Shown in pieces: positions 11,937 through 22,195 of a DNA stretch of 64,000 bases. Below the pieces are notes generated by a model. It made no database searches, was not told the DNA's origin, and saw only the letters and a program-made list of their open reading frames with translations. The stretch is from contig NZ_CP010401.1 of NCBI RefSeq assembly GCF_001281405.1, forward strand, positions 582,001 through 646,000. The letters are read 5' to 3'. The translations under genes and the position numbers were made by a program. Source of the stretch: Bartonella ancashensis (lineage in GTDB: Bacteria > Pseudomonadota > Alphaproteobacteria > Rhizobiales > Rhizobiaceae). How positions within the stretch are numbered: position 1 is the first letter of the stretch; every line of letters begins with the position of its first letter.

Positions 11937-12357
11937 AAAAGAGTGTTTACTTTTGTAAAGAAGATTTTTTAAAGAGAGCTTTATTGAGGGGGTCATATTG
12001 CAGTTTTTGCAAGGTATTTTTCTATTTTTTAGAACATAGGAGTGTAGTAACCCATAATACACAGCTTTTACTTGTTTGTAATGATCAGAAAATCACCACT
12101 ATTTTCAAAATGATTAGAATCTTTTGTTTACTATACAAGGAAAAAAATAGATTTTACTTTGAGAAAGACCTGCTGTCGTCATTGAGAGGTAAGAATATGA
12201 GGTGGCGGTAGGGATATATTGGCATTTTGCGTTTTTCGAAGAAGTAAAGCTAAAATATTTGAGCAATGCAATAGCAAAAAATTTCGAAATCAGACGGTAA
12301 TTTACAAACGAGGTTTATTTGTAACAGGAAACCTTCTGAATGCATGTGCAACGAAGA
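11937..12357. other. Intergenic, 421 bases, no gene seen
   Basis: Lies between tRNA-Ala and the 3' end of mutS. Reading frames here are short or run through the tRNA and show no family resemblance. I see no strong hairpin with a T run. Confidence 0.5.
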
Positions 12358-15093
12358 TCATTTTTTTTCAAGTTGTTTAAGACGATAAAGTGTTTCTAGT
12401 GCATCTTTTGGAGATAATTCATCCGGATTAATGTTTTTTAAAGCTTCTTTAATTGCGTCATGTTTATTTTCTGTTTCATGCGAAGAAGTGCTTATTTGAG
12501 ATGTAAAGAGTGGTAAGTCATCAATCAATTGGTGATCTTTTTTAGCTGTTTTATTTTGTTCTAGTTGATGTAAAATATTTGTTGCACGAAGAATAACTTT
12601 TTTAGGTAATCCAGCAATTTTTGCAACTTGTACACCGTAAGATCGATCAGCAGCTCCTTGTGTGATTTCATGAAGAAATATAACACCATCGTTCCAATTT
12701 TTAACTTTCATAGTTACGTTGTAAAGATGGTCGAGCTTTTCGGTGAGTGCTGTCATTTCGTGAAAGTGTGTAGCAAGAATGGTTCGGCATTGGTTAACTT
12801 CGTGAAGATATTCAACGGTAGCCCAAGCAATTGAAAGACCGTCAAACGTAGATGTTCCTCGTCCAATTTCATCTAAAATCACAAGAGAATGACTGGTAGC
12901 ATGATTAAGAATAGTTGCCGTTTCAACCATTTCCATCATGAAGGTTGAACGTCCGCGTGCTAGGTTATCAGAAGCGCCAACACGGCTGAATAAGCGGTCA
13001 ACAATACCAATATGGGCCGAGATTGCTGGTACAAAAGAACCCATCTGGGCCATAATAGCAATGAGAGCGTTTTGACGCAGAAAAGTTGATTTTCCCCCCA
13101 TATTGGGACCTGTTAATAGCCAAATTGCTGCGTACTGATGATTTTGTTTTGAAGAAAGGTCACAGTCATTAGCAACAAATTGGTTAGCCATCTGTTTTTG
13201 TAATGCTTGTTCTACAACAGGGTGGCGACCTGCAGTGATGCGAAAAGTTAGAGAATGATCGATAATTGGACGGCAATAATTTTGTTCTTCAGCTAGGAAA
13301 GCTAAGGAAACGGATACATCTAAGATTGCAAGTGCTTCGGCAGCTTTCCGAATAAAATTAGCCTGTTCTGTAATTTCGCTCACAAGCATGTCAAATATTT
13401 CTAATTCAAGCGTTGTGGCATGGTGAGTTGCGTGAGTAATGCGGCTTTCAAGCTCAGCGAGTTCTGTTGTTGTAAAGCGCATAGCATTTACCATCGTTTG
13501 CCGATGGATAAAACGCGCTTTTATTTGAGGATCATTTGTGAAAAAATTGGCTTGTGAAGCTGTAACCTCAATGAAGTATCCTAGAATATTATTGTGTTTA
13601 ATTTTAAGGGTTTTTATACTTGTTTCTCGAACATATTGTGCTTGAAGTTCAGCAATAACACGACGAGATTCATCGCGTAGACGACGCATTTCATCTAGTT
13701 CTTGATGATAATTTGAACGAATGAATCCTCCATCACGTTTAAGTAGTGGAAGATTATCAGCCAGCGCTTGATCTAGGCGAGCATGTAAAGTTGTTGGTAG
13801 GTTTGAAAATATTTCTCGCACGTCGCTTATTTCTTGAGGTAGAAGTTCATTACCGAATAACTGATTGAGTTCGCTAATAATTTCAAAACCACGTTGAATT
13901 GTTGCTATGTCACGTGGCCCTCCTCGATTAAGGGCTAAACGTGAAAGAGCACGAGGCATATCTGGCCCTCCTTTTAAGACTAATCGAATGGTCTCTGAAA
14001 GAGAAGTATTGCGTAAGAAAAAAGTGATTGAATCAAGACGTTTATTAATAATTTCAGGAACAGTTAGAGGAGAAATTAGACGATCAGCAAGAAGACGTGA
14101 ACCACTGCCTGTAACGGTGCGATCAATGGCCTTTAATAAACTTCCATCTCGTTGACCAGATGTTGTGCGAATGAGTTCAAGATTGAGTCTAGTTGCAGCA
14201 TCAATGAAAAGGGTAGAATTTTCGTTCTGTCTCTCAGGGTGCATGAGAGGAGGGCGGTGGCTGATTTGTGTTTTTTCAATGTAGCGAATGGTTGCTGCAA
14301 TAACCGAAAGTTCAGTTCGTGAATAATCGGAAATACCTTCAAGTGTTGATAATTTGAAGTAGCTGCAAATATCACGTTCAGCAGTAGTTGTATCAAAGAG
14401 GATAGCTGGTTGAGGTGAGATGGTATGACTGAGAACATTAAAAAATGATTTTAAAGATTTATCATAAAACAATGAATCGGCTACAATGATTTCTTGTGGG
14501 TCTATACGCATAATGTCGGTTAAAAGCTTTTCAATATTACTTTCTGCAACGCGAAATATGCCTGTAGAAATATCTATCCAAGAAATTGCGAATTCTTCCC
14601 TATCATCTATCTTAATGCGAGAGAGTGCCATTAAGTAATTTGCACGTGCTGGATCAAGAAGTTTGTCTTCTGTTACTGTTCCAGGCGTTATGAGGCGAAC
14701 AACTTCGCGTTGAACAATCGATTTTGAACCACGTTTTTTAGCTTCTCCAGGATCTTCAGTTTGTTCGCAGACAGCAACACGGTATCCGCAAGAGATCAAT
14801 TTTTGCAAATAGTCATCTGCAGAATGAACAGGAACGCCACACATTGGGATATCATTACCTAAGTGTTTTCCACGTGTCGTAAGTGTAATTCCTAAAGCTT
14901 GAGAAGCTTTAATTGCATCATCAAAGAATAATTCATAAAAATCGCCCATACGATAAAAAAGAAGAAAGTCGTCATGGATCGCTTTGATTTCTATATATTG
15001 CTCCATCATGGGGGTCAAACGTTCTTGATGATTTTTAGATGGAGCCAAAAATTGCAAAGTGGTATTATCTTGAGAAATATCCTTTTTTTCCAT
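12358..15093 (-). CDS. mutS: DNA mismatch repair protein MutS
   Basis: Recognises mismatches and small loops and starts methyl-independent or MutL-dependent repair. The 911-residue protein is full length for the family. Seen: mismatch-reading motif [12 protein letters not shown] near residue 48, connector and lever regions, Walker [10 protein letters not shown] near 660, and [12 protein letters not shown] (signature and Walker B) near 742, followed by ATHFHEMT. It is a single-gene unit: its 5' end faces the malic enzyme gene across 190 bases, so divergent promoters probably sit in 15094-15282. The last codons GAA AAA AAA TGA contain another 8-A tract directly before the stop; the family end is variable, so this does not look damaging. 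Confidence 0.98.
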   Translation of the reverse strand: MEKKDISQDNTTLQFLAPSKNHQERLTPMMEQYIEIKAIHDDFLLFYRMGDFYELFFDDAIKASQALGITLTTRGKHLGNDIPMCGVPVHSADDYLQKLISCGYRVAVCEQTEDPGEAKKRGSKSIVQREVVRLITPGTVTEDKLLDPARANYLMALSRIKIDDREEFAISWIDISTGIFRVAESNIEKLLTDIMRIDPQEIIVADSLFYDKSLKSFFNVLSHTISPQPAILFDTTTAERDICSYFKLSTLEGISDYSRTELSVIAATIRYIEKTQISHRPPLMHPERQNENSTLFIDAATRLNLELIRTTSGQRDGSLLKAIDRTVTGSGSRLLADRLISPLTVPEIINKRLDSITFFLRNTSLSETIRLVLKGGPDMPRALSRLALNRGGPRDIATIQRGFEIISELNQLFGNELLPQEISDVREIFSNLPTTLHARLDQALADNLPLLKRDGGFIRSNYHQELDEMRRLRDESRRVIAELQAQYVRETSIKTLKIKHNNILGYFIEVTASQANFFTNDPQIKARFIHRQTMVNAMRFTTTELAELESRITHATHHATTLELEIFDMLVSEITEQANFIRKAAEALAILDVSVSLAFLAEEQNYCRPIIDHSLTFRITAGRHPVVEQALQKQMANQFVANDCDLSSKQNHQYAAIWLLTGPNMGGKSTFLRQNALIAIMAQMGSFVPAISAHIGIVDRLFSRVGASDNLARGRSTFMMEMVETATILNHATSHSLVILDEIGRGTSTFDGLSIAWATVEYLHEVNQCRTILATHFHEMTALTEKLDHLYNVTMKVKNWNDGVIFLHEITQGAADRSYGVQVAKIAGLPKKVILRATNILHQLEQNKTAKKDHQLIDDLPLFTSQISTSSHETENKHDAIKEALKNINPDELSPKDALETLYRLKQLEKK

Positions 15094-15282
15094 TTTAATG
15101 TGTTCGTTCCTTCTTATACACTATCCTTTTTTATTTACTTCGTAGCATATCTTCACTATCTTCGCACTGAAGGATATGACTAGCCCTTTATAAGGTGAGT
15201 AGTAATTCCTGGTATGTGAATCAGATTTTGAAATCATCAAATGATTGTATTCATAAGCTGTTTTAGGAGAAAAACAATAAAG

Positions 15283-16608
15283 ATGGAACAAAATAAACAA
15301 GAACACGCAGTTTACAAAACGGTTTATAGTGCAAGTGAGCAAGAAGCTCTTGATTTTCATAGTAATGGTCAACCTGGAAAACTTGGAATTGTTGCGACAA
15401 AACCCATGGTAACGCAGCGGGATTTAACATTAGCTTATTCACCAGGAGTTGCTGTTCCTGTTCATGCAATCGCTCAGAATCCAGAATTAGCTTACAGTTA
15501 TACGGCTAAGGGAAATCTCGTTGCCGTTATATCGAATGGGACTGCTATTTTAGGTTTAGGAAATTTAGGTGCATTGGCGTCTAAACCAGTGATGGAAGGA
15601 AAGGCAGTTCTTTTTAAGCGTTTTGCAGGTATTGATTCAATTGATTTGGAAATTGATACAGATGATGAGGAAAATTTTATTAATATTGTACGCCATTTAG
15701 AACCATCCTTTGGTGGTATCAACCTTGAGGATATTAAAGCGCCCGATTGTTTTGTCATTGAACAACGTTTATGCGAAGTGATGGATATCCCAGTTTTTCA
15801 TGATGATCAGCACGGGACTGCGATTGTTGCTGTTGCCGGTATGATAAATGCTTTGCATTTGACTGGACGAGACATGAAAAATGCACGATTGGTTTGCAAT
15901 GGTGCTGGTGCTGCAGGTATTTCTTGTATTAAACTTCTTAAAGAGATCGGTTTTAAACCTGAGAATATTCTATTGTGTGATACAAAGGGCGTTATTTACG
16001 AAGGTCGTGAAGAAGGCATGAATCCATGGAAATTGGCTCATGCTACCGAAACAGATAAGCGTACTCTTGCTGAAGCAATAAAGGATGCTGATATATTTTT
16101 TGGAGTTTCTGCTAGAGGAGCATTAACTAGCGAAATGGTGAAGTCAATGGCAGCTCAGCCGATTATTTTTGCCATGGCTAATCCTGATCCGGAGATTACA
16201 CCAGAAGAGGTAATGCAGGTGCGTCATGATGCTATTGTCGCAACAGGTCGATCAGATTATCCTAATCAAATTAATAATGTTCTTTGTTTTCCATATATAT
16301 TTCGTGGTGCACTTGATGTGCGCGCGACGACCATTAATGAACATATGAAAATTGCCGCAGCAAAAGCTATCGCAGATCTGGCACGTCAAGAAGTTCCAGA
16401 GAGTGTCGTGAAAGTTTCTTATGATTGTCAGTTAAAGTTTGGTCAAAATTACATCATACCTACTCCATTTGATCCTAGATTGCTTCCAGTTGTTTCAGTT
16501 GCAGTAGCAAAAGCGGCAATGGAAAGCGGTGTTGCTCGGAAATATATTGATAATTTAGCAGTTTATGAAAATGACTTGAAAATGAGGTATGATTCTGTAC
16601 ACCTGTAA
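15283..16608 (+). CDS. maeB: NADP-dependent malic enzyme, truncated after the malic domain
   Basis: Decarboxylates malate to pyruvate. Seen: AYSPGVAVPV with the catalytic-region tyrosine, ISNGTAILGLGNLG, metal site VFHDDQHGTAIV, and Rossmann loop CNGAGAAGISC. The protein stops at 441 residues, right after the linker following KYIDNLAVYENDL. Rhizobial and enterobacterial MaeB-type enzymes are about 760 residues, with a C-terminal phosphotransacetylase-like domain. That domain survives only as fossil sequence downstream (16660-17140). The malic domain itself looks intact and probably still works; in two-domain relatives the lost part affects oligomerisation and acetyl-CoA control. ATG 15283 gives the family start; AGGAG lies 13 bases upstream. 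An in-frame ATG at 15241 adds an unlikely leader. Confidence 0.93.
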   Translation: MEQNKQEHAVYKTVYSASEQEALDFHSNGQPGKLGIVATKPMVTQRDLTLAYSPGVAVPVHAIAQNPELAYSYTAKGNLVAVISNGTAILGLGNLGALASKPVMEGKAVLFKRFAGIDSIDLEIDTDDEENFINIVRHLEPSFGGINLEDIKAPDCFVIEQRLCEVMDIPVFHDDQHGTAIVAVAGMINALHLTGRDMKNARLVCNGAGAAGISCIKLLKEIGFKPENILLCDTKGVIYEGREEGMNPWKLAHATETDKRTLAEAIKDADIFFGVSARGALTSEMVKSMAAQPIIFAMANPDPEITPEEVMQVRHDAIVATGRSDYPNQINNVLCFPYIFRGALDVRATTINEHMKIAAAKAIADLARQEVPESVVKVSYDCQLKFGQNYIIPTPFDPRLLPVVSVAVAKAAMESGVARKYIDNLAVYENDLKMRYDSVHL

Positions 16609-16659
16609 TCGGCTATTTAAATAGATTAGATGTGTGTCATCATGTTTTTGGAAAGAAAT

Positions 16660-17140
16660 AGCGTCAATTGAGATTTTACCGGAAGGTTAAGGTAGTTTGG
16701 CGCACGAGGATCGTTATTTCTGTACATGGTTTTCTGTGTTTATTTTCAATTATTTTGATAGGTAGAGAAGTATTAGAATGGTATATTACACGCTACACGC
16801 AATTACAGTATTTGAGGCTGTCTTTTGCCTGTTTACAATATTAGTTGGTGCAATGGCTAAGAACAGATTAAACACTATAATATAGTGGTAGATATTTCGT
16901 AACTTATTAAAATGGTAGCATAATAATTAATAAAACATGATAATTTTTGTCCTGAAGAAATCGTTTTAGTATTTGGGATAGAGTTTTTGCTTTCGTGAAT
17001 AGATAAAGGCGTTAATAGTGCAGGACATACAGGTGCTTGTCTGCCTGTGGGGTTGATGCATTTACTTCAAGAAGGTTATAAAATTTATACTTTTTATGCA
17101 ATTCAAATGATTATTATACAATGGCAAAGATAGCACGATA
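16660..17140 (+). pseudogene. Fossil of the phosphotransacetylase-like domain of maeB
   Basis: Short plus-strand pieces in changing frames resemble successive parts of the MaeB C-terminal domain. About 16670-16800: KVKVVWRTRIVIS then SIILIGREVLEWYITRY, for RV.YAEGEEERVLRAA and PILIGRPEVIE.RI.R. About 16840-16885: FTILVGAMAKNRLN, for NT.IGALMVRRGDAD. About 17015-17105: GHTGACLPVGLMHLLQEGY, for the .H.A..MNLLIL.QG stretch. Stops and frame changes separate them, and the rest of the domain is not found before secB. The similarity is by eye; the first piece (ILIGR) is the most convincing. Confidence 0.6.
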
Positions 17141-17261
17141 TTCTCATATATGTCTTTTACGTGAGATGCCTATGGTTACACGTGCGGAGCAAACTTCTCA
17201 TCAAAACAATGACACTCAAAATCTCAGGATTTTACTCATTAAGTACAAAAATCATATGTAA

Positions 17262-17759
17262 TTACGCAAGGGAGGTGTTAAGGTTGAGGAGTTGGGTTAT
17301 TTTTTTCTCTTCAGCAACACGTTTTTGAAACAAAGCAACAAAATCAATTGGGTCAATCCACAGAGGAGGGAAGCCACCGCTTTGAGTTGCATCAGATATG
17401 ATTTGCCGAGCAAAGGGAAATAAAAGCCTAGGACACTCAACGAAGATAAGCGGCATAATATGCTCTTGAGGAATATTTTTAATGTGAAAAACACCACCAT
17501 AAACGAGCTCTACGTGAAACAGCACATCATCTACATTATCACAAGCCTTCACCGAAAGTGATAAGAGAACATCATAATTGTCATCACCTATTGGATTTGC
17601 ATCTATATTGATACTTATTTCAATTTGCGGTGCCTTTTCTCGTGGGCGTAATGAACGTGGAGCATTCGGATTTTCAAATGATAGATCTTTTAAGTACTGG
17701 GTTATTACAGCAAAAACAGGTCCTTCCCCGTTATTATTGTTTACTTCACCTTCAGCCAT
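17262..17759 (-). CDS. secB: Protein-export chaperone SecB
   Basis: Tetrameric cytosolic chaperone that holds preproteins unfolded and passes them to SecA. The 165-residue protein is of normal alphaproteobacterial length and matches over its whole span: [20 protein letters not shown], then [42 protein letters not shown] and [18 protein letters not shown]. The C-terminal tail is short, as is common outside enterobacteria. It lies next to fxsA in the same orientation, and the Tim44-like gene is divergent beyond, a common rhizobial cluster. Confidence 0.97.
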   Translation of the reverse strand: MAEGEVNNNNGEGPVFAVITQYLKDLSFENPNAPRSLRPREKAPQIEISINIDANPIGDDNYDVLLSLSVKACDNVDDVLFHVELVYGGVFHIKNIPQEHIMPLIFVECPRLLFPFARQIISDATQSGGFPPLWIDPIDFVALFQKRVAEEKKITQLLNLNTSLA

Positions 17760-17905
17760 ACTAATAACCTCATACTAACGCATATCTTGTTTCATTGAGA
17801 TAGGAGGATTATCATGCCTCACAAGTGGTTTCAAGAAATGTTCTCATTATCTCTGTTGTTTTTTTGTGTATCTATCGTTATTTTCTCTATTTTGTGTGAT
17901 GATTT

Positions 17906-18382
17906 TCAATCTTTGTACCAAGGAGATTCTTTTTTACTGCAGTTTTGATAATCTTCTGCACTAAGATCAATGGTTTTTTCGTTTTTTGTTTTGGTATGAG
18001 GGCTCGATTTATTTGCTTGGAGTAGAAAGAGAAAACAAACGAAGGTGCGCACAGGTTTTATAAGGAGAAGTAATCCCAAAATATCACTCACAAAACCAGG
18101 AAGAATAAGAAAAATTGCACCAATAATAATGAAAAGTTCATCTGTTATGTTGTGTTTTAATTCATATCCTGGGACAAAGCTGCGTCGCATATTGCTTAGA
18201 AGGTTAATACTATAAGCACGCAAGAGAATGCATCCACCTACGGTAGTTAAGAAAATTAAACTAAAAGTTGCAAAAATTCCAATTTTATTTCCGATGATGA
18301 TAAGGCTAGCAACTTCAATAAAAATAGCAACAAGGATGATTACTGAAAGATAGCGAGTTCCTATATGATAGATTTTTGTCAT
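17906..18382 (-). CDS. fxsA: FxsA family membrane protein
   Basis: Small inner-membrane protein. E. coli FxsA when overproduced relieves exclusion of phage T7 by the F plasmid; its normal role is unclear. The 158-residue sequence has three or four hydrophobic segments (about 10-30, 33-55, 80-115) and the family core IFLILPGFVSDILGLLLLIKPVR. The C-terminal tail is polar and lysine-rich. It ends about 146 bases upstream of the secB start on the same strand and is divergent from the Tim44-like gene, whose start is about 200 bases away. Confidence 0.9.
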   Translation of the reverse strand: MTKIYHIGTRYLSVIILVAIFIEVASLIIIGNKIGIFATFSLIFLTTVGGCILLRAYSINLLSNMRRSFVPGYELKHNITDELFIIIGAIFLILPGFVSDILGLLLLIKPVRTFVCFLFLLQANKSSPHTKTKNEKTIDLSAEDYQNCSKKESPWYKD

Positions 18383-18580
18383 GTTAAAATTCCATTTTCG
18401 ACATTTTATACAGAAAAAATTTATGCATAAGTACTTTTTTGTTTAAGTTGGGGATCACAAATGTAGTTTAATTGACAATATTTGAGTAGTTAGTTGATTT
18501 ATTTTACATGTTTACTGATAAATGATATGAAATATAGCGCTTGTGGTAAGCCATTTAAAATTTGGAGATTAACAAAATTC

Positions 18581-19270
18581 ATGAAATTTGATTTTGCATT
18601 GGGGATAGCCTTTGTTATCATGGTAGTTGCTTTTGTGCAATTGCGTAATGTCCTCGGGAAACGTACCGGTTTTGAGAAACCTCCCTTCGATCCTTATTCT
18701 GATCACTCTAAAGAGGTTAAGGTAGAGGGAGTTGAGGGTGTTATTTCTTTGCCTTCTCAAGTCAGTGCAAAAAAGGATGATTTTGGTGATATTGACGCTA
18801 TTGCTCCAGAAGGGAGTGCGTTAAATGATGGGTTGCGATCCATTCGTCAAATTGATCCTAATTTTTCGCCTCAATTTTTTATGAATGGTGTTCAAATTGC
18901 TTATGAGTTAATTATGTCAGCTTTTGCACAGGGTGATCGCGATAAGCTGAAAGAACTTCTTTCTTGGGATGTTTTTGAGAGTTTTTGTGCAGAGATTGAT
19001 CAACGTGAGGAAAGAAATGAAAAGATCCAATTTACTTTTGTTGGAATTAACAAGGTTGAATTTGTTGCAGCAAGAGTGCATGGGAAAGAGGAATTATTGA
19101 CTGTGCGTATTGTCAGTGAGATTATCTCTGTGACTTACAATGCACAAGAAGAGCGTGTAGATGGTGATCCTGAGGCCATCGTGGAAATTAAGGATGTGTG
19201 GACTTTTATTCGAAATAGTGCATCAAAAGATCCGAATTGGAAGCTTTTTGCGACAGAAGATGAAAGTTAA
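18581..19270 (+). CDS. Tim44/TimA-like domain membrane-anchored protein
   Basis: One N-terminal membrane helix (FALGIAFVIMVVAFVQL) is followed by a short basic and proline-rich linker, then a Tim44-like domain from about residue 95 to 225 (FMNGVQIAYELIMSAFAQGD, then DVWTFIRNSASKDPNWKL at the end). In Alphaproteobacteria such proteins are related to mitochondrial import factor Tim44, but their job is not established. ATG 18581 is preferred because the membrane helix then starts at once and GGAG lies about 13 bases before it; an upstream ATG (18494) would add 29 residues. The Smr gene follows 30 to 48 bases downstream, so the two are probably co-transcribed. In several rhizobia I recall an mltA gene between them; none is here. 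Confidence 0.88.
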   Translation: MKFDFALGIAFVIMVVAFVQLRNVLGKRTGFEKPPFDPYSDHSKEVKVEGVEGVISLPSQVSAKKDDFGDIDAIAPEGSALNDGLRSIRQIDPNFSPQFFMNGVQIAYELIMSAFAQGDRDKLKELLSWDVFESFCAEIDQREERNEKIQFTFVGINKVEFVAARVHGKEELLTVRIVSEIISVTYNAQEERVDGDPEAIVEIKDVWTFIRNSASKDPNWKLFATEDES

Positions 19271-19299
19271 AGAGGTTGCTTTATCGGTTACTTCTTTGA

Positions 19300-19893
19300 A
19301 TGAAGTTTAAAAATAAGATGGCTGAAAATGAACGGGATAAAGACAAAAACTTGTTGATTTCACAAAGTTATTTGTGGGACATGGTTTGTAGTACTGTAGT
19401 ACCCTTTCATGGTAGATCTGTCCCTTCTATCAAGGAGGAGATAAGAAGTGTTTATAGTGAGCAACCGAAAATAATGCAGGCTGCTCTTCATGTTGAAGGG
19501 CATAAGAAGCAGTATAGAACTTTTAAAAAAATGGGGGAAGTAGCTAAAGAGGTACAAAAAGTATCTCGCTATGATCCCAAGACATATCGTAAAATCGCGA
19601 AGGAAAATTTTTTTACGGACGCGTGGATTGATCTTCACGGTCTCACTCAGAATGCAGCTTATTCTTCTTTAAAAGAATTTCTGCAATCTTCTCAACAACG
19701 TGGATTGCGCCATGTTTTAGTGATAACGGGAAAAGGTCGATCGTATGGTAGCGATGGTGTTTTATGTCGATTTGTCCCTTATTGGCTATCAACATCGATT
19801 TTTCAGTGTTATGTGTATGCGTTTGAGCAGGCTGCTCGCAAACATGGTGGTTATGGTGCAGTTTATGTTTGGTTGCGCCGTTTGTATAAATAG
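19300..19893 (+). CDS. Smr (MutS2 C-terminal-like) domain protein
   Basis: The C-terminal half (about residues 103-197) is an Smr domain: WIDLHGLTQNAAYSSLKEFL, VLVITGKG, VPYWLSTS and HGGYGAVYVWLRR. Smr domains are DNA- or RNA-binding, often nucleases; the DLHGLT and TGKG motifs seen here form the conserved core. The N-terminal 100 residues are basic and poorly conserved. Two starts are possible, 19300 and 19318 (MAENERDK); neither has a strong ribosome site. It follows the Tim44-like gene closely on the same strand. Substrate and pathway are unknown. Confidence 0.88.
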   Translation: MKFKNKMAENERDKDKNLLISQSYLWDMVCSTVVPFHGRSVPSIKEEIRSVYSEQPKIMQAALHVEGHKKQYRTFKKMGEVAKEVQKVSRYDPKTYRKIAKENFFTDAWIDLHGLTQNAAYSSLKEFLQSSQQRGLRHVLVITGKGRSYGSDGVLCRFVPYWLSTSIFQCYVYAFEQAARKHGGYGAVYVWLRRLYK

Positions 19894-20222
19894 TACCTCG
19901 ATACTCAAAACATTTCAGGTTTTATGAAGAACGATGGTATTGTGTCGAATTATACCGAGAAGAGCTTTATTATAGCAGATTAGATTTTGTCTTTTGCTTA
20001 ATCACTGCTGTTTTGGAGACGATAGCAGGAGAGATGTGTTTCTTTTCTAGAACGAATAATAGTGTGTTTATCAGATATGAGTGATTGTTGGGGGGCACAA
20101 AAATCTTCAGAGAGTTTTAAAAAAGCTAAATTCTAGGAGATGATTTTCAGGGACCCATTTTCGGAGAAAAATGCTCTAATATTTTAGGGGTTGTTTAGTT
20201 TTTAGTTGCAGAAGAGATTTTT
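19894..20222. other. Intergenic, 329 bases, no gene seen
   Basis: Lies between the convergent Smr and hslO genes. No open frame of interest and no clear terminator hairpin with a T run was found; some decayed sequence is possible but I could not identify any. Confidence 0.4.
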
Positions 20223-21215
20223 TTACACCGATCCTTCGGACAATTCTGATGGTTTAAAACAGTAGTTTGTTGAACAAAATTCACATGTGACAGTTATTCG
20301 TTGATTTTTAATTGTTTGAACACGTTCTTCTGCGGAAAATCCTTCTAGTATTTCTTTAATTTTTTTATGTGAGCAAGAACACTTATCTGAGATAGGAATA
20401 GCGTTGAAGATTCTGACACTATGTTCATGAAAGAGGCTAAATAATAACCGCTTGCTTCCGATTTGAGGATTAGTTAATTCTGTGTCTTCAATAGTTGCGG
20501 TGAGTGCCTGAGCTTCCCTCCATTGATCTTCAAGTTGATTACATGTTTTAAGTACGTCTGAATTTTTATTGGTTTTATGAATTGCATTATGGTCAGGTAT
20601 TTGAGGTAAGAGCTGGGTTAGAATGCCTCCTGCATGCCATTTTTTTCCTTGCTCGTCGTAATTTTTTAACGTGGTGACCGCTAAATGAATATTTGTAGGG
20701 ATCTGTTCTGATTGAGCAAAATACGCGTGGGCAACATCTTGTAAACTTGATCCATCTAATGCAACAATTCCTTGATAGCGTTGCGTATAGTTTCCTTGAT
20801 CAATTGTCAGGGCTAAAGTACCTTTTCCAAGGAGCACTTCTGGGGATGTTTGATTGTTGATTACTGCTTGTTGTAGGCGTTTTTCATCAAAACGAGCATA
20901 TCCACGTAAGTGCGAAGGGGCAGTAAAATCACACACTAACATACTCACAGGACCATCAGAATGGGTTTGTAAAATAAACTTACCTTCGAGTTTTAGAGAT
21001 GTTCCAAGAAGAACGGTGAGAACAAGCGCTTCTGCTAAGAGATATGACACAGGCTCAGGATACTGATGTCTTGTTAAGATAGAATCCAAAACTTTTCCAA
21101 AATGTACAGCTCGTCCACGAATGTCGAGTGCTTCAACTTGGAAAGGAAAGACAACATCACCTTCGGTCGAGCTGATATCACTCAAGTAGACTTCACTTTT
21201 GGGTTGATTTGTCAT
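20223..21215 (-). CDS. hslO: Redox-regulated chaperone Hsp33
   Basis: Cytosolic holdase activated by oxidative unfolding. Seen over 330 residues: the N-terminal chaperone domain (VVFPFQVEALDIRGRAVHFG, LLAEALVLTVLLGTSLKLEG, MLVCDFTAP, LRGYARFDE) and the C-terminal zinc redox switch with CSC (DKCSCSH) and, 30 residues later, CEFC. All four zinc cysteines are present. The start at ATG 21215 (MTNQPKSEV) gives the family N-terminus; longer in-frame starts up to 21371 would overlap argF and add 52 unrelated residues. It is the last gene of an argD-argF-hslO run, 43 bases after argF. Confidence 0.95.
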   Translation of the reverse strand: MTNQPKSEVYLSDISSTEGDVVFPFQVEALDIRGRAVHFGKVLDSILTRHQYPEPVSYLLAEALVLTVLLGTSLKLEGKFILQTHSDGPVSMLVCDFTAPSHLRGYARFDEKRLQQAVINNQTSPEVLLGKGTLALTIDQGNYTQRYQGIVALDGSSLQDVAHAYFAQSEQIPTNIHLAVTTLKNYDEQGKKWHAGGILTQLLPQIPDHNAIHKTNKNSDVLKTCNQLEDQWREAQALTATIEDTELTNPQIGSKRLLFSLFHEHSVRIFNAIPISDKCSCSHKKIKEILEGFSAEERVQTIKNQRITVTCEFCSTNYCFKPSELSEGSV

Positions 21216-21258
21216 TTTACACATATTTTTTATAGTCGATATCAGAAAATTATAAATT

Positions 21259-22191
21259 TTATGCGGAAAAATGCGTGTTTTGTAAACACCACGAGAGAAC
21301 AGCTTTTTGGGTATGAAGACGATTTTCTGCCTCATCGAATACAACGGAGTGCGGTCCATCAATGACAGCATCTACAACCTCTTCACCACGATGTGCAGGA
21401 AGGCAGTGCATAAAGAGGCTATCAGATTTTGCTAATTTCATGAGGGCTTCATTGACTTGGTAAGGCTTAAAAATAGCGGGATCATATGCACGTGATTCTT
21501 GTCCCATAGAAAGCCACGTGTCAGTAATGATACAATCAGCATTTTCAGCAGCCTCTTGAGGATTGTTTGTCAGAGTAATATGAGCACCCCGTTCACGAGC
21601 CCAGTTAATATATTTTTCCTGTGGTTCATTTCCTTTTGGTGTAGCAATACGTAAATGGAAATCAAAAAGGACTGTTGCTTCAATCAAGGAGTGAAGAACA
21701 TTATTTCCATCTCCCATCCAAGCGAATATTTTTCCTGCAATTGGCCCACGGTGCTCCTCGTAGGTAAGAATATCTGCAAGAATTTGACAAGGATGTGTGT
21801 CATCTGTCAATGCATTAATGACAGGGACACAGGAAGATTGAGCTAATTCGAGCATTCGATGATGTGCTGTTGTTCGTAGAAGAATAATATCTACGAAGCG
21901 TGATAAGACACGCGCTGTATCAGTGATGGTTTCGCTGTGACCAAGTTGCATCTCTGATCCTGTTAACATGATGGTTTCTCCACCAAGTTGACGCATGCCT
22001 ACATCAAATGAAATACGTGTGCGTGTGGATGGTTTTTCAAAAATCATTGCGAGTGTTTTACCAATGAAAGGTTTTGAAATTTTTCCTTCTTTAAAAGTTG
22101 TTTTAAGAATTTTGGAATGATTAATAAGAGCACGTGCTGTTTGTGGTGTTAAAATGGACAAGTCAGTAAAGTGACGAAGAGTTTTTGCCAT
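21259..22191 (-). CDS. argF: Ornithine carbamoyltransferase
   Basis: Makes citrulline from ornithine and carbamoyl phosphate in arginine synthesis. Seen in order: carbamoyl-phosphate loop [11 protein letters not shown] near residue 50, [33 protein letters not shown] (ornithine loop) and [13 protein letters not shown]. Length is 310 residues from MAKTLRHF. The start at 22191 lies 4 bases after the argD stop; an ATG at 22215 would overlap argD. The operon order argD-argF-hslO is common in Rhizobiales. No argR or regulatory site is apparent. Confidence 0.97.
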   Translation of the reverse strand: MAKTLRHFTDLSILTPQTARALINHSKILKTTFKEGKISKPFIGKTLAMIFEKPSTRTRISFDVGMRQLGGETIMLTGSEMQLGHSETITDTARVLSRFVDIILLRTTAHHRMLELAQSSCVPVINALTDDTHPCQILADILTYEEHRGPIAGKIFAWMGDGNNVLHSLIEATVLFDFHLRIATPKGNEPQEKYINWARERGAHITLTNNPQEAAENADCIITDTWLSMGQESRAYDPAIFKPYQVNEALMKLAKSDSLFMHCLPAHRGEEVVDAVIDGPHSVVFDEAENRLHTQKAVLSWCLQNTHFSA

Positions 22192-22195
22192 GATA

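Noticed and set aside
16778..16885. 35-residue hydrophobic frame after maeB as a small membrane protein
   Set aside because: No ribosome site, and its end (ILVGAMAKNR) fits the decayed PTA domain.
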